From Acidobacteriota bacterium (lineage in GTDB: Bacteria > Acidobacteriota > Terriglobia > Terriglobales > Acidobacteriaceae): a DNA stretch of 15,075 bases. The stretch spans positions 1-15,075 of the forward strand of contig JAKBAG010000051.1 in NCBI GenBank assembly GCA_021809235.1. Reading direction: 5' to 3'. The position numbers and the translations under genes were made by a program. Numbering within the stretch: position 1 is the stretch's first letter; every line of letters begins with the position of its first letter. Below are positions 1 through 6,922 of this stretch, in pieces. The notes beneath the pieces were generated by a model, which saw nothing but the letters and a program-made list of their open reading frames with translations, did not search any database and had not been told where the DNA came from.

Positions 1-528
1 CAGATGCAGGCAGTTGCCGTCCGCTTCGCCATCGCGCGCGATGCGCAGTCCACGCCGGTTGCCGGCTTCCAATCGCGGTGCCACCACCTCCTCGGTGGTG
101 CCAGGATAAGTGGTGCTTTCCAGCACAATCAGCTGGTTCGGCTGCACGTGCGGAGCCAGTGCATCCACTGTGCCGGTTACATAGCTGAGGTCCGGTTCAT
201 GATACTCATTCAGCGGTGTCGGCACGCAGAGGATCATCGCGTCCATCTCCGCCGCCTCTGCATAGTCGGTCGTCGCGTGGAAGCCTGCTGCCTGCGCCTT
301 GCGAATCTCCGCTGCATCAATCCGCACGATGTAAGATTCGCCGCGATTGAGCGCCTCTACCTTGCCCGCCTCAATGTCGAAGCCAGTGACGGCAAAGCCC
401 TGCTCGCTGAAGAGCAGGGCCAGCGGTAAACCTACATAGCCCATGCCCACAATGCCGATGCGAGCCTCGCGCCGGCGCATCCTGTCGATCAGTGCATCCA
501 GCGCACTGCTATCCTTCACGTCGTCCAT
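1..528 (-). CDS. Nucleotide-sugar 6-dehydrogenase (WbpA/TviB/WecC-like), N-terminal part, cut by window edge
   Basis: Translating the minus strand from an ATG at 528 gives 176 residues that run off the left edge without a stop. The family oxidises UDP-N-acetylhexosamines (or UDP-glucose) at C6 with two NAD+ to give a UDP-uronic acid in the cytoplasm. Visible motifs are a Rossmann dinucleotide-binding loop GIVGMGYVGLP (residues 25-35), FDIE (50-53) ending the second strand, GESYI (63-67), CVPTPL (101-106) and ESTTYPGTTEE (137-147). The GESYI and CVPTPL context resembles the N-acetylhexosamine-specific group more than UDP-glucose dehydrogenase. The catalytic Cys and UDP-binding domain lie outside the window, so the substrate is inferred. 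A second in-frame ATG at 480 is possible, but a short leader before the Rossmann strand is usual in this group. No strong ribosome site precedes either ATG. It is divergent from the 4-epimerase gene, which supports a shared pathway. Confidence 0.9.
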   Translation of the reverse strand, partial: MDDVKDSSALDALIDRMRRREARIGIVGMGYVGLPLALLFSEQGFAVTGFDIEAGKVEALNRGESYIVRIDAAEIRKAQAAGFHATTDYAEAAEMDAMILCVPTPLNEYHEPDLSYVTGTVDALAPHVQPNQLIVLESTTYPGTTEEVVAPRLEAGNRRGLRIARDGEADGNCLHL

Positions 529-661
529 ACTTGCTCGATTGTAACTTCCAGCAGGATGCTGCGTCCTGCGCTTCACCTGGCCCATCTCATCCTTCGCTGT
601 CGCCATCGCTGTATCCTGAGAAAGCTGGAGGTATCCATCCGTCCAGCCATTTCCGCTCTCC

Positions 662-666
662 AGGAG
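662..666 (+). promoter_or_regulatory. Ribosome binding site deciding the GTG start at 674
   Basis: AGGAG lies 7 bases upstream of GTG 674. No ATG fits the N-terminus of the epimerase before its GAAGFIG loop, so this site fixes the GTG start. Confidence 0.7.
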
Positions 667-673
667 CCTTTCC

Positions 674-1615
674 GTGCCTCGTTATCTCGTTACCGGTGCG
701 GCCGGATTCATCGGTCGGTCCATTGCCGCAGCCCTGCTGGCTCGCGGGGAATCTGTTCGCGGCGTGGACAACTTTGCCACCGGCAAGCGCCACAACCTCG
801 TCGGGCTGGAGGCCATGGAGTTCCTCGAGGGCGATCTCTCGAACCCTGCCATCGCCGAGCGCGCCTGTTCCGGCGTCGAAATCATCTTTCATCAGGCCGC
901 TCTGCCCTCGGTTCCGCGCTCAGTCGCCGATCCACTCAGCACCAACATTGCCTGCGTCGATGCCACGCTGCAGTTGCTTGTAGCCGCGCGTGCCGCCGGG
1001 GTGCTCCGCATCGTCTATGCCGCATCCTCCTCAGCCTATGGCGACACGCCCACCTTGCCCAAGCACGAGCAGATGCCGCCCAATCCCATCTCGCCCTATG
1101 CCGTAGCCAAGCTGACCGGCGAGTACTATATGCGTTCCTTTGCCCGAGTCTACGGAATGCAGACCGTCTGCCTGCGCTATTTCAACGTCTTTGGGCCCTA
1201 TCAGGATCCTAGCTCACAGTACTCCGGAGTTTTGGCCGTCTTCTGCCGCCGCATGCTGGCTGGTCAGACCCCGCTCATCCACGGTGACGGCGAGCAAAGC
1301 CGCGACTTCACCTTCATCCAGAACACCGTCGAAGGCAATCTTCTCGCCGCCCACGCGGATGCTGCCGCAGTCAGCGGACAGGTGATGAACCTGGCAACAG
1401 GCGAGCGGATCACACTCAATCAGGTCGTTGAGATGCTGCGTGAGCTAACCGGCTACAGTGGTCCAGTCGAATATGGACCGCAGCGCGCCGGCGACATCCG
1501 CCACTCACTGGCCGATATTTCGCTCGCCAACTCGCAGATGGGCTATACACCTTCGGTCAACTTTCGCGAAGGATTGCGCCGCACCGTTGACTGGTACCGC
1601 TCGCTTCGGGATTGA
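674..1615 (+). CDS. UDP-N-acetylglucosamine 4-epimerase (WbpP/TviC-like)
   Basis: This 313-residue protein is an extended short-chain dehydrogenase/reductase. It should interconvert UDP-GlcNAc and UDP-GalNAc (or the corresponding uronic acids) using bound NAD+ in the cytoplasm. Visible motifs are the NAD-binding loop GAAGFIG (8-14), D53 after the third strand, AASSSAYG (116-123) with the catalytic Ser, and YAVAK (142-146) with the catalytic Tyr and Lys. RYFNVFGPYQDP (168-179) and HGDGEQSRDF (203-212) are typical of hexosamine-accepting epimerases such as Pseudomonas WbpP. WbpP is about 340 residues; this protein lacks most of its N-terminal extension. The GTG start has AGGAG 7 bases upstream. 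The gene diverges from the nucleotide-sugar dehydrogenase, recalling the TviB/TviC pairing of Vi-antigen synthesis. The family call is firm; the exact substrate is inferred. Confidence 0.9.
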   Translation: MPRYLVTGAAGFIGRSIAAALLARGESVRGVDNFATGKRHNLVGLEAMEFLEGDLSNPAIAERACSGVEIIFHQAALPSVPRSVADPLSTNIACVDATLQLLVAARAAGVLRIVYAASSSAYGDTPTLPKHEQMPPNPISPYAVAKLTGEYYMRSFARVYGMQTVCLRYFNVFGPYQDPSSQYSGVLAVFCRRMLAGQTPLIHGDGEQSRDFTFIQNTVEGNLLAAHADAAAVSGQVMNLATGERITLNQVVEMLRELTGYSGPVEYGPQRAGDIRHSLADISLANSQMGYTPSVNFREGLRRTVDWYRSLRD

Positions 1616-1689
1616 GTGCATGCAACCGTCATTGCAGGCCGGCCAGGCTCGCAGACAGGCTGAGCCCGGGCAAAAACCATTCCAGATGC

Positions 1690-1712
1690 ACATCCGGGCC
1701 GCAGCCCGATGT
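1690..1712 (+). terminator. Hairpin in the gap between epimerase and chain-length/export genes (terminator or attenuator, uncertain)
   Basis: A 9-bp stem with one bulged C and a CGCA loop can form (arms 1690-1699 and 1704-1712; the core is CGGGC/GCCCG). No U-run follows directly; the nearest T-run is TTTT at about 1729-1732. It is therefore a poor classical terminator and may be an attenuator or a 5' leader structure of the next gene. It sits in a 143-base gap, the largest between plus-strand genes here. No convincing promoter boxes were found. Confidence 0.3.
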
Positions 1713-1758
1713 ATGCTTGCTGCAAGGTTTTCATTCATTTGCCTGAGGTTCCCTAGCT

Positions 1759-4308
1759 GTGACGGAGCATACCTCCGATTCCCGTCCTTCCCAAACCGCA
1801 TTCGCATCGGACCCGGTTGCTGCGAACTCCTTGCCTGGGCTCATCGCGCTGCTCCGCCGTCGCCATCGTTTTTTCTTCCTCACGCTGGGCTCGCTACTTG
1901 TCCTCTGCGGTCTGTATTCCGTGTTTGCGCCTAATCAATATGAAGCGGCAGCTCTGGTTTCGCTCGGCATGCAGAGCAACCCCTCCGTCAGCCTCGCGGC
2001 TGTTGCCGAATCCGCTGCTCCAGCTAGTATCCTCAGTGCGCCGCTGCAGTTGGAAACCATCGTCGATATCCTGCGCAGCAAGCGACTGGCCTGGCGCGTG
2101 ATCCAGGAGCTCAACCTCCAGCAGCAACCAGCCTTCTGCCCGAGTTGTAGCAGCCGTTTCCCGCATCTCGACCTGCGTACCGCCGGGCCGGAAGCGCAAG
2201 ACTATCTCATTGATCGTTTTCAGCGCAGTCTCCACGCCCGCGCCCTGCCGCGTACTCTGCTCATTCAGGTTGGCTTCCGTTGCCGCAGTGCATCCCTTTC
2301 TGCTGCCGTCGTCAACCGCCTGATCGAGGACGAGATGGATGAGGAGACGCGCACCCGCCTGGATGCCACCTCCCGAGCCGCGGACTGGCTCCAATCCCAG
2401 CTCGATGGCCTGCGCCGCGAAGCCGTCACCGATGAGAGCACTCTTGCCGACTTCGAGCGGCAGCACGGCATTCTCACTTCCGAGCAGACGCTGGCCAACG
2501 GTGTCTCTGTCGAGATTGCCCGCGACCCATCCGCGCAGCAGGTCGATGATCTTGGTCGTCAGCTTGCCGCTGCAGAGGGCGATCGCATCGAACGCGAGGC
2601 ACTCTATCGCGAGGCTCAACAAGGGAATCCCGAGCAGGTGCTTGCCGCGAATCCCTCCCTGCAGGCCGTAATGGCGCCCAGCGGAGCCTCGCTTGCTCTC
2701 CAGTTGCAGATCCGTCGCAGCGATCTTGCCACCCAGCTAGCCCAGTGGCGCACCGAACACGGGCCCAACTTTCCCCAGGTCCGCGAGCTGCAGCGCGCCA
2801 TCGACGATCTGGATGCCCAGATTGCCGCTGCCAACGCCAGCCTTCTGCAGGGCTTTCGCCGGCTCCAGCAGGAAGCAGCCGACCGTGAAGCGCTGCTGCG
2901 CCAGCAATGGCAGGCTGCCACGGAGCAAAGCCTGCAGCGCAACAGCCTCACTCTACAGGATGCTGTTCTCCGCTCCCGCGTACTCGCCGATCATGAGCTG
3001 ATCACCCGACTCGATGCCAAAATCCGAGAAGCCAGGCTGAACGCAGGTGCGCACGCGGCCTCCATTACGGTTGTCGATCCTGCACGTACCCCCTACAAGC
3101 CCGTCTCGCCTAACCTGCCCCTCGATCTGGCTATCACGCTCGTCTGTGGCTTCTGGATCGCTCTTGGAGGTGCCGTTATGCTGGATCATCTATCTCCGCA
3201 GACTCCGCGCTCCTGGCTACTTCTGCTTCTCGCAGCCACTGCGCTGCTAGTTCCGCCCGTGACCCGCGCACAGGCTCCCACGCCCAGCACCTCGGGTATT
3301 CCCACCGGCGTTGTGCCGGATTTTCCCAAGGATGCCCCCGCAATTCCCGCGCCCAACCCCAAAACTGCGCCGCCTGTCTGGAGCGTTGGTCCCCAGCCGC
3401 CATCGACAGTACGTGGTACCGCTGCCGTAAGCTCCGTGGCATCGCTCGCCACGCAGCTTGGGACACCTATCGCGCTGCCCATCCATGCCGGCGATTTTCT
3501 CGACGTCAGCGAGTATCATGACCCGGATTTCCACTCCTCGGTTCGCGTGGCAGCCGATGGCTCAGTGCTTCTGCCTCTTATCGGTTCCATCCATCTAGCC
3601 GGCATGACCGAGAATCAGGCCGCGCAGGCCATCGATCAGGCGCTCATCGCCGACGGCATGCTTACCCATCCTCAGGCCGCCGTCCTCGTCACGAACGCCG
3701 CCGGGCAGGACGTCAGTGTCCTCGGCGAGGTAGCCCGTCCCGGCGTCTATCCCTACGCTACGCACCATCGCCTGCTCGACCTGATCTCTGCAGCATCCGG
3801 ACTGACGCCTACCGCAGGCCGTCTGGTGATGATCTACCATCGGGACACCCCCCAGACCCCGCACAATATTATCCTTGACCCCTCCGGCACGGATGCCCGT
3901 ACGGACCATAATCCCGAACTCCAACCCGGCGACACCGTGCAGGTCAGCCGCGCCGGCCTTGTCTATGTGATCGGCGACGTTGTCCGTCCCGGCGGATTTG
4001 CCGTCGATCCCACGCAAGGGCTCACCGTCGTCCAGGCCCTGTCGCTGGCGTGGGGAGCCACGCCCAACGCCGTCACCGGAAAAGTCATCCTTATCCGCAA
4101 CCAGAAGGGAGGACGTTCGCTCACTACGCTCAACCTCAAGCGTATGATCCGCGGACAGGACCCCGATATAGCCGTCCGCGACCGCGACATTCTCTTCATT
4201 CCCGACAGCACCACCAAAAATCTCCTGAACAAGAGTCTGGAGGCAGCCGTGCAGTCCGTCATTGGCGTCTCGCTCTACGCCGGGCTGGTCTACTCGCAAC
4301 GGTTCTGA
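1759..4308 (+). CDS. Wzz/GumC-like chain-length protein fused to Wza-like polysaccharide export protein
   Basis: This 849-residue protein joins two parts usually encoded separately. Residues 37-57 are a first membrane segment after a basic RRRHR. A periplasmic Wzz/GNVR-type region follows, with a long helical part (about 200-430) containing GPNFPQVRELQ (335-345), and a second membrane segment at about 455-474 after PYKPVSPNLP. This N-terminal half matches GumC-type chain-length regulators but has no cytoplasmic kinase or Walker motif. Residues 485-506 form a third hydrophobic stretch ending in TRAQA, which looks like a Sec signal peptide with a signal peptidase I site. A Pro-rich linker (507-550), a Poly_export domain (about 574-645) and two SLBB-like domains (about 650-690 and 733-775; GEVARPGVYPY and GDVVRPGGFAV) follow. 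There is no lipobox Cys, unlike E. coli Wza. The start is GTG with GAGG 10 bases upstream. The gene leads the polymerase-flippase-deacetylase block. Confidence 0.88.
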   Translation: MTEHTSDSRPSQTAFASDPVAANSLPGLIALLRRRHRFFFLTLGSLLVLCGLYSVFAPNQYEAAALVSLGMQSNPSVSLAAVAESAAPASILSAPLQLETIVDILRSKRLAWRVIQELNLQQQPAFCPSCSSRFPHLDLRTAGPEAQDYLIDRFQRSLHARALPRTLLIQVGFRCRSASLSAAVVNRLIEDEMDEETRTRLDATSRAADWLQSQLDGLRREAVTDESTLADFERQHGILTSEQTLANGVSVEIARDPSAQQVDDLGRQLAAAEGDRIEREALYREAQQGNPEQVLAANPSLQAVMAPSGASLALQLQIRRSDLATQLAQWRTEHGPNFPQVRELQRAIDDLDAQIAAANASLLQGFRRLQQEAADREALLRQQWQAATEQSLQRNSLTLQDAVLRSRVLADHELITRLDAKIREARLNAGAHAASITVVDPARTPYKPVSPNLPLDLAITLVCGFWIALGGAVMLDHLSPQTPRSWLLLLLAATALLVPPVTRAQAPTPSTSGIPTGVVPDFPKDAPAIPAPNPKTAPPVWSVGPQPPSTVRGTAAVSSVASLATQLGTPIALPIHAGDFLDVSEYHDPDFHSSVRVAADGSVLLPLIGSIHLAGMTENQAAQAIDQALIADGMLTHPQAAVLVTNAAGQDVSVLGEVARPGVYPYATHHRLLDLISAASGLTPTAGRLVMIYHRDTPQTPHNIILDPSGTDARTDHNPELQPGDTVQVSRAGLVYVIGDVVRPGGFAVDPTQGLTVVQALSLAWGATPNAVTGKVILIRNQKGGRSLTTLNLKRMIRGQDPDIAVRDRDILFIPDSTTKNLLNKSLEAAVQSVIGVSLYAGLVYSQRF
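3166..3180 (+). promoter_or_regulatory. Internal Shine-Dalgarno and in-frame ATG inside the Wzz-Wza fusion
   Basis: GGAGG (3166-3170) lies 7 bases upstream of ATG 3178-3180, which is codon 474 of the fusion and in frame. Starting here would give a 376-residue export protein. It would open with a short polar stretch, a hydrophobic core (WLLLLLAATALLV) and an AQA cleavage motif, as a normal Sec precursor does. Spacing and sequence are as good as the best ribosome sites of the neighbouring genes. Actual use is inferred. Confidence 0.5.
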
Positions 4309-4310
4309 CC

Positions 4311-5552
4311 ATGCAACGGATTGTCTCCATCCTACTGGTGCTTTACGCCTTTGCCGTTCCCTGGCAATACGCGCTGGACCTCGGCGAGCCCTTCGGCAAC
4401 GTGGCCCGCATCATTGGCCTGCTGCTGCTGGCTGCATCCATTCCCGCGTTGCTTGCCCGTCGCCGCTGGAGTCGGCCACATCCGTTGATGCTGCTGGTGC
4501 TGGCACTCTTTCTTTACCTGTCGGCAACCTACCTCTGGTCCATCGATCCGCTGGCAACACTGGATAAGATCCGTGCCTACTTCCAGGTCATGATGATCGT
4601 CTGGATCGCTGGAGAGTTCGTCGAGCGCCCAGCCCTGTTTCGGCACCTGTTGCGCGCCATGCTACTCGGTTCCCTCGTCCTTTGCGCGCTCACCTTTGCT
4701 GGATTTCTCTCTGCCTCTGCCGCCGCTTCTGCCGAGCAGGCCCGCTTTACCGCCAGCGGACAGGATCCCAACGACATCGCGCGCTTTCTCGACCTCATCT
4801 TCCCCATCGCGGCCTACCTCATCGCCATCGAGCGTTCGCTCTGGACGCGTCTGCTGGCCGCTCTTTATTTCCCGCTCGGATTGTTGGCTGTCCTGCTCAC
4901 GGCCTCCCGTGGTGGATTTCTCGGTTCCGTCGTCGCCCTGCTGGCTGCCGCCGTTCTGTTTCTCCGCTGGCGACCTGCCGTTGCCGCCTGGGCTGGATTA
5001 TTGCTGGCTTTTTCCGCTTCGGCCACTGTGCTCATTGTCCCGCCGGAAACTTTCGCCCGCCTGGCCACTATTCCCGCCCAGTTTGCCTCGCTCGATTTTA
5101 ATGACCGCTTCAGCATCTGGACCGCAGGCATGCATGCCTTCTCACACGCTCCCTGGCTGGGCTACGGGGCAGGGAATTATGCCCTTGCCTCAGGCCTTGC
5201 CGCCGAGGATACTGCCCACAACACTCTCGTGGCACTGATGGTCATGGGCGGACTCCTTGCAGCCTCGCTGCTGGTTGCGATCCTGGTCGCCGCGCTGGCC
5301 GCAATCCTGCGCGCTCGCGGAGTGGCACGCAGCGCCTTTCTTGGTGTCTTCCTCGTTTGGTGCGTCACGGCCAGCGTCGGCTCCGTCGAGGAGAATCGCA
5401 TGACCTGGCTCATCTTTGCCTGCTTCCTGCTCGTCGGCAAAGGTCTGGCCGAGCCTCCATCCAGTCCTGAATCTGTATCCGGATTGCAGCCCGCATCGCC
5501 GACACCAATTTTGTCCGCTTCGGCCATATCTCCGCAGGAGTCAGCCGGATGA
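4311..5552 (+). CDS. O-antigen ligase/polymerase family membrane protein (Wzy-like)
   Basis: This 413-residue protein has many hydrophobic segments and shows Wzy_C/O-antigen-ligase features. SRGG (199-202) ends a hydrophobic helix. A large extracytoplasmic loop carries DRFSIW (265-270) and PWLGYGAGNY (281-290), and AHNT (302-305) supplies the conserved His before the next helix. Proteins of this family join lipid-linked repeat units (polymerase) or transfer them to an acceptor (ligase) at the periplasmic face of the inner membrane. Polymerase is the better guess beside chain-length, export and flippase genes. The ATG is 2 bases after the preceding TGA and has no good ribosome site, so translation is probably coupled to the upstream gene. 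The open frame extends upstream to 4050, but that part overlaps the SLBB coding region and was discarded. The last 30 residues are a polar Pro/Ser-rich tail. Confidence 0.85.
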   Translation: MQRIVSILLVLYAFAVPWQYALDLGEPFGNVARIIGLLLLAASIPALLARRRWSRPHPLMLLVLALFLYLSATYLWSIDPLATLDKIRAYFQVMMIVWIAGEFVERPALFRHLLRAMLLGSLVLCALTFAGFLSASAAASAEQARFTASGQDPNDIARFLDLIFPIAAYLIAIERSLWTRLLAALYFPLGLLAVLLTASRGGFLGSVVALLAAAVLFLRWRPAVAAWAGLLLAFSASATVLIVPPETFARLATIPAQFASLDFNDRFSIWTAGMHAFSHAPWLGYGAGNYALASGLAAEDTAHNTLVALMVMGGLLAASLLVAILVAALAAILRARGVARSAFLGVFLVWCVTASVGSVEENRMTWLIFACFLLVGKGLAEPPSSPESVSGLQPASPTPILSASAISPQESAG

Positions 5553-6922
5553 CCACCCGGTCGGTAACGCTGTCGCACAGAGAACAGACCGCCAGCCGCC
5601 GCGTACTCCGCGCTGCTACCTGGATCACCGCTGCCGCACTGCTGGTCAAGCTGGCTGCTACCGGTAAGGAGCTTCTTATTGCCGAGCGCTTCGGTGCCGG
5701 TGCGCTCGTCGATGCCTTTCTGCTGGCATTCCTTATCCCCAACTTGCTGGCCAATCTCTTCGCTGAATCCATGAATCAGGCGCTGGTCCCGGCGATCATC
5801 CTCGTTCGCCGCGAACAGGGAAGCTCGGCGGCCATGGCCATCAGCTCGATAGCCATCGCCGTAAGTCTTGCCTTGCTTGTCCTGCTGGCTGTAGTGCTGG
5901 CGTTACTGGCGCCGCACTTGCTGCCGATACTCTTTCATCTTTCGCCTTGCTCCCGGCAGCTAACCATTCACCTCTTTCGGCTCCTGCTCCCGTTTGCGCT
6001 GCTGGCTGCTATCGCCTCCAACGGAACTGCCATTCTCAACGCCGCCGAGCACTTCGCCGTACCGGCACTGGCCCCCGTGCTGGTGCCACTCAGCATCCTT
6101 GTGTGTCTACTCCTTGCGCCGCACTCCTGGGGCATCCTTGCGCTCGTCGTCGGCACGCTCGCTGGAGCCCTGCTCTGGGCCGTGCTCATCCTGCTCCTCC
6201 TCCTTGGCAGCGGCCAACCGTGGTTCACGCTGCGTTGGAGCGTTACGCCCCAGTTGCGCCGTCTCTTTGGCCAGTATGCCAACATCCTTCTCAGCAGCCT
6301 CGTTGCCTCCGGAGGCCTGATCATCGATCTTGTCATGGCCTCCTGGCTTACTGTCGGCAGCGTGGCTGCGCTCAACTGGGGTAGCCGCTTTTCCGCCGTT
6401 GGCATGGCCATTCTCGGCAGCGCCGTCGCCACCTCCATCACGCCCTACCTGGCGCAGCGCGCAGCTGAAGGGGACTGGGTCGGCTGCCGCCAACTGCTGC
6501 GTCAACACACCCTTCGCGCTGCCGCCGTCACTGTGCCGATCGCAGCACTGCTCCTGATTGCTTCGCGTCCGCTCATAGTTCTGGCCTTCCAGCACGGAGC
6601 CTTCCACGCGCAGGACACTCAGCTGGTCGCCGCCATCCAGTCTGCCTTCGCACTCCAGATTCCCCTCTATGTCGTCAGCCGTATCTACTATCGCTTTCTT
6701 CTCATTCTCCAGCGTAGCCATATCGTCCTTGCCTGTGGCCTGCTCAATCTGCTGCTCGACATCGTCTTTAATCTTGTGCTGATGCGCAGTTTCGGGGTGG
6801 TCGGCATTGCCTTGGCCACCTCGCTCTGGATGCTCTCCACTTTTCTTTTCCTGGCATTCTGGGCGCGACGCCTGCTTCACCAGGCCGAGCGTGCCGCGAC
6901 GCTCGGAGGCAGCCGCGTATGA
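5549..6922 (+). CDS. MurJ/MviN-family lipid flippase, probable Wzx role for the surface polysaccharide
   Basis: This 457-residue polytopic protein belongs to the MOP superfamily. The N-terminal signature ERFGAG (46-51), VDAFLLAFLIPNLL (54-67) and FAES (71-74) aligns by eye with MurJ (RIFGAG, DAF, IPNLLRRIFAEG). E. coli MurJ has about 511 residues and 14 helices; this one is shorter. The Arg pair before IFAEG in MurJ, needed for lipid II transport, is replaced here by Ala-Asn (68-69). With the neighbouring polymerase and export genes, this suggests a flippase for undecaprenyl-linked polysaccharide repeats, not the housekeeping lipid II flippase. The ATG overlaps the upstream stop (ATGA), and AGGAG at 5536-5540 lies 8 bases upstream. 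The family call is strong; the substrate is inferred. Confidence 0.85.
   Translation: MTTRSVTLSHREQTASRRVLRAATWITAAALLVKLAATGKELLIAERFGAGALVDAFLLAFLIPNLLANLFAESMNQALVPAIILVRREQGSSAAMAISSIAIAVSLALLVLLAVVLALLAPHLLPILFHLSPCSRQLTIHLFRLLLPFALLAAIASNGTAILNAAEHFAVPALAPVLVPLSILVCLLLAPHSWGILALVVGTLAGALLWAVLILLLLLGSGQPWFTLRWSVTPQLRRLFGQYANILLSSLVASGGLIIDLVMASWLTVGSVAALNWGSRFSAVGMAILGSAVATSITPYLAQRAAEGDWVGCRQLLRQHTLRAAAVTVPIAALLLIASRPLIVLAFQHGAFHAQDTQLVAAIQSAFALQIPLYVVSRIYYRFLLILQRSHIVLACGLLNLLLDIVFNLVLMRSFGVVGIALATSLWMLSTFLFLAFWARRLLHQAERAATLGGSRV
6905..6909 (+). promoter_or_regulatory. Ribosome binding site for the deacetylase-like gene
   Basis: GGAGG lies 9 bases upstream of ATG 6919, inside the end of the flippase gene. 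It favours this start over the in-frame ATG at 6967, which would remove the non-conserved first 16 residues. Confidence 0.6.

Noticed and set aside
538..543. TACAAT, a -10-like box on the minus strand just before the dehydrogenase start
   Set aside because: It lies only 9 bases from the ATG and no -35-like hexamer sits at 16-18 bases, so it was not called a promoter.
1894..2622. Antisense open frame (242 codons) opposite the Wzz half
   Set aside because: No recognisable motif and no ribosome site. It is explained by GC-rich third positions of the real gene.
4050..4310. Upstream extension of the polymerase reading frame
   Set aside because: It overlaps the conserved SLBB coding region in another frame and is polar and basic, unlike the membrane protein. 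ATG 4311 right after the previous stop fits better.
6107..6880. Long antisense open frame (257 codons) opposite the flippase
   Set aside because: Low-complexity Gly/Gln/Glu-rich translation with no domain, opposite a clearly real membrane protein. It is a typical GC-rich codon-bias shadow.
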